The notes: generated from the letters alone by a model not told the origin. A stretch of DNA of 41,554 nucleotides from Candidatus Scalindua arabica (GCA_018263435.1 JAANXD010000087.1:1-41554); one strand, 5' to 3'; counted from the first letter of the stretch, positions 33,000 to 41,293 are shown. Translations and numbers: made by a program.

Positions 33000-33140
33000 T
33001 GAGGAATATATTTCTTGTTCTGAATTTAAAGCATGAATCTTGGCAAGATGTTGGCCTTTCAGTTTTTGCAATTAAGCAATCTGTTCATCAATACGTTTAA
33101 TTTTACTTTCGAGTTTATACTTTTCATTATCAATATTCAT
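33000..33140 (-). pseudogene. Relict of a small coiled-coil protein
   Basis: The minus strand reads MNIDNEKYKLESKIKRIDEQ, IA, a TAA stop, then LQKLKGQHLAKIHALNSEQE in the same frame. Heptad-like K/E/L/I spacing continues across the stop, pointing to a coiled coil broken by one nonsense codon. The upstream in-frame sequence toward the nucleotidyltransferase carries two more stops. The family is not recognised. Confidence 0.4.
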
Positions 33141-33200
33141 CTTTTTGATGGAAAAGAGTCTCAAAGAAGTCATTTCTGTTTACGATCCAAAAAGGACATC

Positions 33201-33257
33201 TTATTTTAGATTTAAGAAATCCTCTGGAGTCAAATCAATGTCCTTTCGTTTAGACAT
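33201..33257 (-). other. 18-codon ORF coupled to the nucleotidyltransferase
   Basis: MSKRKDIDLTPEDFLNLK-stop starts 5 bases before the end of the nucleotidyltransferase gene, where a HEPN (HepT) toxin gene would be expected to start. It may be the truncated 5' end of a former partner; the frame carries on past stops into the coiled-coil relict. Confidence 0.35.
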
Positions 33258-33552
33258 AGACAATATTCCTCTTTATATCATCAGCAATCTCTTTGATTCT
33301 GATATTATCAATGCCTTCTTGTGTCAAGACATCTACCTTTGTGTTAAAAAGACTTTCTAAATATTCAACAAGCTCTATAAATTTCAACCCTATTGGTTTT
33401 CTCAGTTTAACTACTATATCTATATCACTGTCTTCTCTTTCGGTTTCTTTTGCAACAGAGCCGAAAATGCCTATTTTTTCAACTCCAAATTCATGCGAAA
33501 GATAGGGATATTTCTCTTTAATTAATTCCAGCGTTGGATTGTGCGGCATCAT
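33250..33552 (-). CDS. MntA-like minimal nucleotidyltransferase (putative antitoxin)
   Basis: The 100-residue protein has the pol-beta-like nucleotidyltransferase signature with G31-S32 in 'GIFGSVAKETERE', D43 and D45 in 'DSDIDIVV', and a third acidic residue D74 in 'KVDVLTQ'. The catalytic set is complete. In MntA-HepT modules this type of enzyme AMPylates and silences a HEPN ribonuclease. Here the HEPN gene is missing downstream and only short relicts remain. The start could be either of two adjacent ATGs (33552/33549). It lies 38 bp downstream of the DUF2442 gene. Confidence 0.85.
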   Translation of the reverse strand: MMPHNPTLELIKEKYPYLSHEFGVEKIGIFGSVAKETEREDSDIDIVVKLRKPIGLKFIELVEYLESLFNTKVDVLTQEGIDNIRIKEIADDIKRNIVYV

Positions 33553-33590
33553 TTCTATTTCTCTCTTTTACTACATACTTCTGAGACTTG

Positions 33591-33854
33591 CTATGGTTTT
33601 ATATTATTTTCATACAAATCTGCAATTGGGAAGCAAAGGTCATAGTCATTCCACTCTAAATCACCATTATCAATTTTAAATTTTCTAAATTCCTGTTTGT
33701 CTAAATATTTTCTTATTAAAGGGTTTAGCGAACTATTTAAGAATGGAAACAAATCTACCAGTTGAATCGTATTATCATTAAACGATAATTTGATTTTATA
33801 TTCTCCAACGTATTCAGCAGAAATAATTGTAATAACTTGTTCATCAAGAATCAT
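33591..33854 (-). CDS. DUF2442 protein
   Basis: The 87-residue protein has the DUF2442 pattern of short strands: 'YKIKLSFNDNTIQLVDLFPFL' followed by 'FRKFKIDNGDLEWNDYDLCFPIADLYEN'. Function is not established. DUF2442 and DUF4160 proteins are commonly encoded as overlapping pairs and have been suggested to be toxin-antitoxin-like. Its ATG overlaps the DUF4160 stop (33851-33854, ATGA), so translation is coupled. A truncated relative is at 16694-16822. Confidence 0.8.
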   Translation of the reverse strand: MILDEQVITIISAEYVGEYKIKLSFNDNTIQLVDLFPFLNSSLNPLIRKYLDKQEFRKFKIDNGDLEWNDYDLCFPIADLYENNIKP

Positions 33855-34156
33855 TTTACTTTCCTTTCAATAATTTCACATGAAATTTGTTTATGCAAAA
33901 CAAAATAATCAATCCATTTCTGGACAATTTTGTCAGCATAGACGTTAACAAATTTTTCAAAGTCTCTTAAAATATTTGCAGGCAATGGGGCCCGCCCTTT
34001 TACAGATTTAATAATAATACTCTCGACTTTTCCATCCTTAATTATTAATTCTGCCTTAGACTCTTTCCCTTGATACTTACCATGGACGTGAACAGGTTCG
34101 TGTTCATTGCTATAAAATATTATGGCTATTCCACAGTATATGTATATTTTAGGCAT
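33851..34156 (-). CDS. DUF4160 protein
   Basis: The 101-residue protein starts MPKIYIYCGIAIIFYSNEHE followed by 'PVHVHGKYQGKESKAELIIKDG', the DUF4160 core with its conserved E/PVHVH histidine motif, then a helical C-terminal half. Function is unknown; the histidine-rich motif suggests metal or nucleic acid contact (inference). It is first in the DUF4160-DUF2442 pair with a 4-base overlap. It is unusually long at the C-terminus for this family, with an extra 'QKWIDYFVLHKQ' segment. Confidence 0.78.
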   Translation of the reverse strand: MPKIYIYCGIAIIFYSNEHEPVHVHGKYQGKESKAELIIKDGKVESIIIKSVKGRAPLPANILRDFEKFVNVYADKIVQKWIDYFVLHKQISCEIIERKVK

Positions 34157-34266
34157 AAATTCCCTTCTTTTTCAATCCCATAGTTAAACACACAGTTGCT
34201 ATGATATTAGAAACAGACAGTATCTGTATATTTCCATTAGCATAGTCATGATTTATATTACTTTAA

Positions 34267-34516
34267 GGTAATTTTTCAAGTGAAATTTCTAGAAAACTTG
34301 AGGAGATCAATAAGCTTCGTTTGCTGACTGATAAAACTGACTGTGAATGTGTACTAATTAGAGGGGGTATTACAGCAGATACTTTCTTGCTATTTTCTGA
34401 CACCCAGCATTTCAACGAAACCTTCGGTTCTTGTGGCAATCTGCCCTGACATATAGTTGGTGTCATCGACACAATCTCCATCAAGGTTTAAGAGGGGGTA
34501 TCCTTCTTTTGCCAGC
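34267..34516. repeat. Segmental duplicate A (source copy)
   Basis: This segment includes the last 42 codons of the intact dehydratase-type gene and about 120 bp beyond its stop. It is the partner of 32732-32981, in the same orientation, 1.3 kb away. Confidence 0.88.
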
Positions 34517-35670
34517 TCTGCTTTTATAGTAGGTACTGCAGCGTTGTTTCTCCTGCATCCCCAGGTGGAATAAGCAATTATACCGTCTACATTGTAATCT
34601 TTGGCTAATGTTTTAATAACATTCAGTCTGTTATCCAGAGGTCCGTTGTTGTGGTTGGAGATCAGCTTTCGTGCGAGGCTTTCGTATGGCTTATCAGGGT
34701 CTAGTTTGTCCCAGTAGACGTGATTGATTTCCTCAAAGACTATTTTGGTATTTCCGGCATTTTCAATCTTGTCAAAGACATCAGCCTTAAAATATGGTTT
34801 TAGTTCCAGCCAGAGGAGCCTGATCTCTTTTTCATCTGCAACCTCTCCATTCTTTCTTCTTGTAGCAATTATTTCCTTGAGTTCGTCTACCAGTGCTGTA
34901 TAGAAATTTACTGCATATTCTGAGCCGATTTGATAGTGACTTGGCACCATGAAGCCAAGACCGTCACCTCCTGCGAGTGGGGATAAAGGATCCTGTCTCA
35001 CATGATTTAATTCAATCATTTTTTCCCTTGCTTGATTGGACAATTCGATGGCCTCTGCAAGAGCGTGTTTTTCCATCTTTTTCCCTGTAACTTCTTCCAT
35101 GCGCTTTGTTAAGCGGATTAATTGATTTGTCAGAAATTTTACAGAGTGGTCATTCATCTCATGAGGAACGTCTACTATCATACTCTGTTTTCCTGTTATA
35201 GATTCACAGATCTTTATCGTCTTTATGTTACTGTCACATATCGTTGATGTACCTGCGAGAAACAGGGGGCGCGGGTAGACACCCATATAAGCATTTCCTA
35301 AAGCTGTTCTATGGAAAGAACAGACATCGGTTGGTATAGCACCCAGATCAGCTTCAGCAAGAGCACCAGAACCCTGGCCAAATTTTGAACAAAGGGCTGC
35401 AGCTATTTCTAATGAGAAGGGATAGAGTTTCATCGCAAAGATGATCTCTGATGGTACGAATAGCGTTGTCCATATTGAACCATGTTTGTATGAATTAGAA
35501 AAAAGTTCAATTACGCTTTTAGATAGAACATGAAAAGATTCGATGTGTTCCTTTGAAATGCCTTTTCCGGTTACTTTTGAATATATATTCAGAAACCTAA
35601 ATAGTTCTTTTGCTAACAAAGGAGTTAGTTTTCGAGCAAACTTCTTTTTTGCGCTTTTAATGTTTACCAT
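34390..35670 (-). CDS. 2-hydroxyacyl-CoA dehydratase / benzoyl-CoA reductase-type (HgdB/BcrB-like) iron-sulfur subunit
   Basis: The 426-residue protein belongs to the HgdB/BcrB/DccP superfamily: an N-terminal helical part, then 'VPSEIIFAMKLYPFSLEIAAALCSKFG', 'IPTDVCSFHRTALG', 'STICDSNIKTIKICE' and a second Rossmann-like half with 'VDGIIAYSTWGCRRN' and 'GYPLLNLDGDCVDD'. The cysteines in these segments are the likely cluster ligands. Such proteins accept electrons from an ATP-driven activator at very low potential. The activator is the fused gene immediately upstream (150 bp gap, same strand). No CoA-transferase or acyl-CoA enzyme is nearby, so the substrate is open. Its 3' end is duplicated at 32732-32981. 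Confidence 0.85.
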   Translation of the reverse strand: MVNIKSAKKKFARKLTPLLAKELFRFLNIYSKVTGKGISKEHIESFHVLSKSVIELFSNSYKHGSIWTTLFVPSEIIFAMKLYPFSLEIAAALCSKFGQGSGALAEADLGAIPTDVCSFHRTALGNAYMGVYPRPLFLAGTSTICDSNIKTIKICESITGKQSMIVDVPHEMNDHSVKFLTNQLIRLTKRMEEVTGKKMEKHALAEAIELSNQAREKMIELNHVRQDPLSPLAGGDGLGFMVPSHYQIGSEYAVNFYTALVDELKEIIATRRKNGEVADEKEIRLLWLELKPYFKADVFDKIENAGNTKIVFEEINHVYWDKLDPDKPYESLARKLISNHNNGPLDNRLNVIKTLAKDYNVDGIIAYSTWGCRRNNAAVPTIKAELAKEGYPLLNLDGDCVDDTNYMSGQIATRTEGFVEMLGVRK

Positions 35671-35820
35671 AATTCTTTTTAGCTTATTTGGTTTAGAAAA
35701 TCTCTATAACAATGCTTGGCAAGATTAATTTGATATTACCAGATATGTTTCCTGCAGATGGCTTAGATTGAGTGTTAGTAGCTATACCAAAAACTGGGGA
35801 GATTAATTGGTAGCTCTAAA

Positions 35821-37728
35821 TCACGTAGTTAGCTGTTCTATGAATGCTTCAATCCTGGTCTTTATTTGACCCTCGCTTTTAGAACTGTTATCACAATTTA
35901 TATGTAGCAGGGGAATATGTTTCTTCTCAAACTCTTCCTTGACCAGAGGATAATCATATAAGGTATGATCACAGAATTTTAAGGAGTGATAGATAGCTCC
36001 GTTTATTGCCCTTCTTTCGATAAGAGAGACTATGCTTTTAATTCTCCCGAAGACGTCGACCATTCTGGAGCAGGGAGATCTTTTTAGGTATCTTTCAGAT
36101 ATGGACTTGTATGGGTTATCTGTTATTTCTACTTTTCTGTCAAAATACCTGCTGCCGGTACATAAATCTTCTGATACCACCCTGGCGCCCGCATCTTCAA
36201 TCATTTTGATTATCTCTTCATTTTCCAGTATGCTTCCCCAAATAAAGAGTTTTGGTACCGGATCCTTTTCAGGAACATCGCTTATTTTCTTCATAAGAGA
36301 GGTGAGAGTTGATACATAATCCTGGAATTTCTCAGGTACTGCATTTATGCCCTTTCTCAATAATGTGAAGGTTTCATAACCGGAATGTCCAACGTAACCG
36401 TTCCATTGCCTTTGTAAAAATTCCATAACATTATCTCTCATCCCGTTGTACAAAGTGATACTTCTATTAATGTCTTCATTCTGTATCTTAAGTTTAAAGT
36501 GATTCTCCATTCCTTCTTTTAATGCTTGAATTTCATCGGCAAAATATTGTACAGATGCTTCGTCACTATTTTTTGGAATATCGAGGAAATAATTAAATTT
36601 CTCTCCTTTATCTATTCTTACCCATGCATCGTAGAGCCTTCTCATACCATCACAGGAATTAGTAAACACAATTCCTTCGAGATGGTTCAGATTTCCCGCT
36701 AATTTTTGATCGGTAAGAGTCTTTATATATGAACATATGTTACTGCAGAGAAGTGATTCACCTCCTGCTCCATTTTCTTCATTAGAGCCCTTTATCCTGA
36801 CAGGGTGATATCCAGCTGCCCTGATAATCTCCACTGGTGTATAAGTACAGAAATAACCGATTTTCAGCATTTTATCGTCATCGAGTTGAACGTCGGTGAT
36901 TGATGATGTCTTATTATCAGCAGTAGCCGCAACGGATTCTTCCTTCGGATCAGCATTCGCGTTCTCTAAGGCTATTATGGCTGCTCCTAAAGCACCAATT
37001 ATTTGTGGTTCTTCAGGCATTTTAATAGTACAGAGCAGCTTCTTTTCAAGTTCACGCACAACTCCTATATTCTTGGCAACACCCCCGGTCATTACAACCG
37101 TTTCTTCCAGGCCAACCCTCTTCGCTTGTCCAGAGACCCTTTTGGCTATGGAAACATGCAATGCCTTGCAAATGTCTGGGGTCTTCTGGTCCGCGCCAAT
37201 TAAGGATACAACTTCTGATTCTGCAAATACAGTACACAAACTACTGATAGAGACATTGTCCTTTCCTTTAAGAGAGAGCTCCCCCATATCATCAAGCTCA
37301 ATCTCTAATGTCCTTGCCATTACCTCCAGGAACCTTCCTGTCCCCGCTGCGCACTTGTCATTCATAGAAAAGTCTAGGACATTACCTTTTGCGTCCAGCT
37401 TTATGGCCTTGCTATCCTGTCCACCAATGTCGATGACAGTTCTGGCATCAGGAAAGAAATGATTTGCACCTTTTGCATGGCAGGTAATCTCCGTTACAAC
37501 TTCATTGGCAAAAGGAACTTTGATTCTGCCATACCCGGTCGCCACTATATAGGTTAGGTCTTCTGCTTTTAACTTTGTGGCATCCAGGATATGCTTGAAT
37601 ATTTTATCACATGCCTTTTTACTGCTGGCACCTGTAGCGATTACTTCATAGGCTACTATTTCCTTTTTTTCATTTATTAATACTGCGTCTGTAGATAAAG
37701 ACCCTATATCAATTCCGAGCGTCAACAT
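35821..37728 (-). CDS. Fused ATPase activator (HgdC/BcrAD-like) and dehydratase-type (HgdB-like) subunit
   Basis: The 635-residue protein has two parts. Residues 1-260 are a BadF/BadG/BcrA/BcrD ASKHA ATPase: 'LGIDIGSLSTDAVLI', 'VIDIGGQDSKAIKL', and C126 in MNDKCAAGTGRFLE and C165 in 'SSLCTVFAESEVV', which in HgdC dimers hold the bridging [4Fe-4S] cluster. After a low-complexity linker (260-286), residues 287-635 are an HgdB-type domain with C294, C328, C332 and C359 ('FCTYTPVEIIRAAGYHPV', 'LLCSNICSY', 'TNSCDGMRRLYD'). This joins the electron pump to a possible acceptor in one chain. AAGGAG precedes the ATG. The second subunit follows downstream, so the two form an operon. Confidence 0.88.
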   Translation of the reverse strand: MLTLGIDIGSLSTDAVLINEKKEIVAYEVIATGASSKKACDKIFKHILDATKLKAEDLTYIVATGYGRIKVPFANEVVTEITCHAKGANHFFPDARTVIDIGGQDSKAIKLDAKGNVLDFSMNDKCAAGTGRFLEVMARTLEIELDDMGELSLKGKDNVSISSLCTVFAESEVVSLIGADQKTPDICKALHVSIAKRVSGQAKRVGLEETVVMTGGVAKNIGVVRELEKKLLCTIKMPEEPQIIGALGAAIIALENANADPKEESVAATADNKTSSITDVQLDDDKMLKIGYFCTYTPVEIIRAAGYHPVRIKGSNEENGAGGESLLCSNICSYIKTLTDQKLAGNLNHLEGIVFTNSCDGMRRLYDAWVRIDKGEKFNYFLDIPKNSDEASVQYFADEIQALKEGMENHFKLKIQNEDINRSITLYNGMRDNVMEFLQRQWNGYVGHSGYETFTLLRKGINAVPEKFQDYVSTLTSLMKKISDVPEKDPVPKLFIWGSILENEEIIKMIEDAGARVVSEDLCTGSRYFDRKVEITDNPYKSISERYLKRSPCSRMVDVFGRIKSIVSLIERRAINGAIYHSLKFCDHTLYDYPLVKEEFEKKHIPLLHINCDNSSKSEGQIKTRIEAFIEQLTT

Positions 37729-38045
37729 TTATATTTTCTCCTTAAGTGTTTATTACCTCTGTTTCATTCAACTATTGTTTCTATAATAATAGCCTTAAAT
37801 AGTAACATGGCGATTCTGTATAGTCAAGGTATATAGTTCAGGTATATAGTTCAAATGTCAAAAAAACAAATAATCCTTGCTTTTAAAGGAAATAATATTA
37901 TATACTTATACATTAAAAGTGGTGTCAAAAACTAACAGACTGTAGCGGAAGGCCATGCTTGGTAGTATAGGAAATTCAAACTGGTAGCCGCAGACTTCAG
38001 TCTGCGCAGGCTAAAGCCATGCGACTACATCAAATCGTTTTAAAT
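37729..38045. other. Divergent intergenic region between the ATPase fusion and def
   Basis: No gene. A 13-bp direct repeat GGTATATAGTTCA occurs twice in tandem (37828-37840, 37841-37853). The second half is occupied by the hairpin repeat at 37942-38028. Promoters for both directions should lie here, but I cannot assign them. Confidence 0.5.
37942..38028. repeat. Dispersed hairpin repeat, copy 2 (rearranged)
   Basis: GTAGCGGAAGGCCATGC (37942-37958) is followed by a second, internally complete unit at 37984-38028: GTAGCCGCAGAC-TTCA-GTCTGCG, then CAGGCTAAAGCCATGCGACTAC. The layout echoes copies at 9968 and 40084 but with a different first hairpin. It ends 17 bp before the def ATG, so the def leader RNA would carry these hairpins. 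Confidence 0.75.
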
Positions 38046-38561
38046 ATGGAAATAGCAGTTTATCCAAATCCGGTATTAAAAATCAAAGCTAAACCAATTG
38101 AAAATATCAACAACGAGATCTGCCAAATTGCCGAGGAAATGCTTGATACTTTGTATGATGCTTGTGGAGTGGGGCTTGCAGCGCCGCAGGTAGGACTGTC
38201 GATACGTTTAGTTGTATTAGACATAACCGGTGAGAAAACCGGTGAAAGGGTATTCATAAACCCGTATATCGCTGAAGAGAGAGGTGAAACCCTGGAAGAA
38301 GAAGGCTGCCTGTCCTTCCCCGATGTAATGGGAAAGATAGTACGTTCACAATATGTAAAAGTCATCGCATACAACCTTAAGGGTGAAAAGCTTGAAATAG
38401 AAGCAAAAGGCCTATTGAGCCGTGCATGGCAGCATGAAATCGACCACTTGAATGGTTGCCTCTTTATTGATAAGATGTCTCCTGCAAGTACGATAGCCAA
38501 TAAACCGAAACTGAAAGAACTTGAACAATCTTATCAAGATAACAAAGCCGGCGTTAGTTAG
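38046..38561 (+). CDS. def: Peptide deformylase
   Basis: The 171-residue enzyme carries all three motifs: GVGLAAPQVG (41-50), EEGCLS with metal ligand C88, and QHEIDHLNG with H130, E131, H134. It removes the formyl group from nascent proteins. The ATG at 38046 (MEIAVYPNPVL) gives the normal N-terminus; an ATG at 38019 lies inside the hairpin repeat and is rejected. The downstream gene is fmt (30 bp gap), the usual def-fmt order. Confidence 0.96.
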   Translation: MEIAVYPNPVLKIKAKPIENINNEICQIAEEMLDTLYDACGVGLAAPQVGLSIRLVVLDITGEKTGERVFINPYIAEERGETLEEEGCLSFPDVMGKIVRSQYVKVIAYNLKGEKLEIEAKGLLSRAWQHEIDHLNGCLFIDKMSPASTIANKPKLKELEQSYQDNKAGVS

Positions 38562-38591
38562 TCTTTTATACTGTTCGCAATTAAATATAGA

Positions 38592-39542
38592 ATGAATGTA
38601 GTTTTTATGGGTACCCCGGAATTTGCGGTTCCCAGTTTAAAATGCATAAGCGAATCAAAACACAATATACTGGCCGTAGTTACACAGACAGATAAACCTA
38701 AAGGGCGAAAGGGGAAGCCTTGCGCACCCCCTGTTAAAAGTGTTGCCATAGATGCAGGCTACCAAATAATACAGCCGGACAATATAAATGATGAACACGT
38801 TTTAGAAAAACTTAAAGAGCTGAATCCTGATGTTATAGTGGTTGTTGCGTTCGGACAGAAGATTTCTGACAGAATACTGGATTTACCAAAACACAAATGT
38901 GTAAATATCCACGCTTCACTGCTACCCAAGTATCGAGGAGCAGCGCCTATTAATTGGGCAATCGTCAACGGAGAGACAGAAACAGGGATAACTACAATCA
39001 TTATGAGTGAGAAGATGGATGCCGGTGAGATGATCGACCAGAAATCAGTAGCAATCGATCCCGAAGAAACAGCCGGTGAACTTGGGAACAGATTGAGCAG
39101 GCTCGGAGCAGAGACTTTATTAGAGAGCTTAATGCAGATTGAAACAGGAAGTGTAAAATACACACAACAGGATGAAGAACTTGTTTCTCTTGCACCAAAA
39201 ATCAAAAAAGAAGACGGGCTGATTAACTGGAACCAGGGTGAAAAAGAGATACATGATTTTGTAAGAGGTATGAATCCGAGACCATCCGCTTATACTTCTT
39301 TAATCAGAAATAATTCAAAGGAGAGAATAATAATTCTAAAGACGGAGAGAGATAATTCTCCAGACGCCGGAACAGTTAACGTTCCCGGTACGATTATGGA
39401 TATATCTAATCGCGGCATTAAGACTGCGGCAAAAAATGGAAGTATATGGGTCACAGAGGTCAAGCCGGAAGGCAAGCGAATGATGAGTGCTTCTGCATTC
39501 TCAAGAGGACACGATCTAAAAGTTAATTATTTATTTCAATAA
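38592..39542 (+). CDS. fmt: Methionyl-tRNA formyltransferase
   Basis: The 316-residue protein has 'MNVVFMGTPEFAVPSL' at the start and the catalytic formyl-transfer site with N105 and H107 in VNIHASLLPKYRGAAPINWA and D143 in 'MDAGEMI'. An OB-like C-terminal domain begins near residue 208. It formylates initiator Met-tRNA. Length is standard. It follows def and precedes the DUF116 gene by 38 bp, all co-directional. Confidence 0.96.
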   Translation: MNVVFMGTPEFAVPSLKCISESKHNILAVVTQTDKPKGRKGKPCAPPVKSVAIDAGYQIIQPDNINDEHVLEKLKELNPDVIVVVAFGQKISDRILDLPKHKCVNIHASLLPKYRGAAPINWAIVNGETETGITTIIMSEKMDAGEMIDQKSVAIDPEETAGELGNRLSRLGAETLLESLMQIETGSVKYTQQDEELVSLAPKIKKEDGLINWNQGEKEIHDFVRGMNPRPSAYTSLIRNNSKERIIILKTERDNSPDAGTVNVPGTIMDISNRGIKTAAKNGSIWVTEVKPEGKRMMSASAFSRGHDLKVNYLFQ

Positions 39543-39580
39543 GATATTAATTATCTTCAAACCAGGGAGATTCAAAAAGA

Positions 39581-40063
39581 ATGGAAGTTATAGACAAAAA
39601 ATTTGTTTCACTTAACAACATGATGACCAAGCTGAGGAAAAAGAAATGCCCGCCGGAGGGTTTACTGCTACTTTTTCCACACTGCATACAAAATTCAACT
39701 TGCAAACAAAATATCAAACATGATATCAATGAGTGTAAGAGCTGCGGAAAGTGCAAGGTAATGGACCTACTGGCATTGTCAAAGGAATACGGCGTAAGTA
39801 TAGCCGTTGCCAGTGGTGGGAGGATTGCCCTTAAAAGAGTCATGGCTGAGGAAGTTCAGGGAGTCGTGGCTATTGCCTGTGAAAAAGAATTGCGGACAGG
39901 ATTAATGGCTGCCATGCCAAAGGCCATATATGCAGTCCCTAACCTGAGACCTCACGGCTACTGTGTAGACACGGATGTGTATATGGACGATGTAATAAAG
40001 GCCATAGAGTTTTTTGTTAAAGGCTGCAAAGAGGATACTAAAACACCAGAACCTTTGACATAG
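39581..40063 (+). CDS. DUF116 cysteine-rich protein
   Basis: The 160-residue protein belongs to DUF116: 'LLLLFPHCIQNSTCKQNIKHDINECKSCGKCKV' followed by 'GVVAIACEKELRTGL' and 'HGYCVDTDVYMDD'. Nine cysteines are present (C23, C35, C41, C52, C55, C58, C100, C128, C149), and CxxCxxC at 52-58 suggests an iron-sulfur or zinc site. Function is unknown. DUF116 genes recur beside def and fmt in several anaerobes, as here. This copy is shorter than many, lacking the N-terminal membrane part. Confidence 0.82.
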   Translation: MEVIDKKFVSLNNMMTKLRKKKCPPEGLLLLFPHCIQNSTCKQNIKHDINECKSCGKCKVMDLLALSKEYGVSIAVASGGRIALKRVMAEEVQGVVAIACEKELRTGLMAAMPKAIYAVPNLRPHGYCVDTDVYMDDVIKAIEFFVKGCKEDTKTPEPLT

Positions 40064-40083
40064 CACCCCGCCACATATCCTCT

Positions 40084-40188
40084 GTAGCGGAAACCTTCAG
40101 GTTTCCACATCCATGGCCAGCAAGTAAAAGACCACATAAACACTGGCATTCACCCCATGGTAAGTGGAGGTCTAAAGACCTCCGCTAC
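40084..40188. repeat. Dispersed hairpin repeat GTAGCGGA...TCCGCTAC, copy 3 (105 bp)
   Basis: GTAGCGGA (40084-40091) and TCCGCTAC (40181-40188) bound the element. Inside are GGAAACCT-TC-AGGTTTCC (40089-40106), identical to copy 1, and GGAGGTCT-AA-AGACCTCC (40166-40183). The middle is not conserved with copy 1. It lies between the DUF116 gene and fbp. Confidence 0.88.
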
Positions 40189-40276
40189 ATTTATTCCGCA
40201 TAGAAAGATTATCTACATTAATTAACAGAAGAAACTTACAAACTGACAAAACCGGAAACCTTCAGGAGGCGTCTTT

Positions 40277-41293
40277 ATGGGCACAAAAGGGATGAGTGTA
40301 CTCAGGCATATTGTTGAACAGGAGAGGAAATTTCCGCAAGCAACAGGCAGTCTTACCGGATTGTTAATGGACTTAATATATGCGGCTAAGGTTATATCAA
40401 GAGAGGTTAATAAGGCCGGCCTTGTTGATATACTTGGCCTCACCGGTGAAGAAAATATTTCTGGTGATGAAGTAAAGAAGCTGGACGAATATGCCAACGA
40501 CAAATTATTTAATGCTATGGATCATGGAGGACATCTTTGCGCAATGGCCTCGGAGGAGAATGACGAAATCATTCCCATTCCAGATCAATTCCCTAAAGGC
40601 AAATATGTACTGCTCTTTGATCCGCTTGATGGCTCGTCCAATATCGATGCGAACGTAAGTATAGGAACAATATTTTCCATACATCGGAAGAAAACAGATG
40701 GCGAAAACGGAACAATCGAAGACTGCCTTCAAAAGGGGTGTGATCAGATAGCTGCAGGTTATATAATCTATGGTTCCAGTACTGTACTGGTCTATACAAC
40801 AGGCCAGGGCGTAAATGGTTACACGCTGGACCCCAGTGTGGGAGAGTTCCTGTTATCACATGAAGATATAAAAACCCCTCCAAAAGGTAAAATCTATAGT
40901 GCAAATGAAGGCAATGCTAAATTCTGGAATGAAGGAACAAAGAAATACATCAGCCATCTGAAAGAAAAAGATTCTGACACCGGCAGGCCATACTCATTGC
41001 GTTACATCGGGTCACTGGTATCTGATTTTCACAGAAATCTACTCTACGGCGGTATCTTCCTATATCCCGCTGATTACAAAGACCCAAAAAATCCAAAAGG
41101 TAAATTGCGTTTATTATATGAGGCTTCACCTTTGGCATTTATAATAGAACAAGCTGGTGGAATGGCAACTACCGGCAAGGAAAATATAATGGACATTGTG
41201 CCGACAGAGCTCCACCAGAAAGTACCCTTAATCATAGGAAGCAAAGAAGACGTGCTTACTTATCAGAAATTTGTAGCAGATAACACAGGTTAA
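40277..41293 (+). CDS. fbp: Fructose-1,6-bisphosphatase, class I
   Basis: The 338-residue enzyme shows the class I signature: '[10 protein letters not shown]', '[26 protein letters not shown]' (metal and phosphate site), '[25 protein letters not shown]' and '[19 protein letters not shown]'. It hydrolyses fructose-1,6-bisphosphate to fructose-6-phosphate in gluconeogenesis, as needed by an autotroph. AGGAGG (40265-40270) precedes the ATG at a short distance. It stands alone after a hairpin repeat. Confidence 0.96.
   Translation: MGTKGMSVLRHIVEQERKFPQATGSLTGLLMDLIYAAKVISREVNKAGLVDILGLTGEENISGDEVKKLDEYANDKLFNAMDHGGHLCAMASEENDEIIPIPDQFPKGKYVLLFDPLDGSSNIDANVSIGTIFSIHRKKTDGENGTIEDCLQKGCDQIAAGYIIYGSSTVLVYTTGQGVNGYTLDPSVGEFLLSHEDIKTPPKGKIYSANEGNAKFWNEGTKKYISHLKEKDSDTGRPYSLRYIGSLVSDFHRNLLYGGIFLYPADYKDPKNPKGKLRLLYEASPLAFIIEQAGGMATTGKENIMDIVPTELHQKVPLIIGSKEDVLTYQKFVADNTG

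Noticed and set aside
36896-37462. 188-codon open frame antisense to the ATPase domain
   Set aside because: The opposite strand encodes a clear ASKHA ATPase; the antisense product is low complexity (S/P/T-rich).
38019-38045. Earlier def start
   Set aside because: That ATG is inside the dispersed hairpin repeat; MEIAVYPNPVL is the family start.
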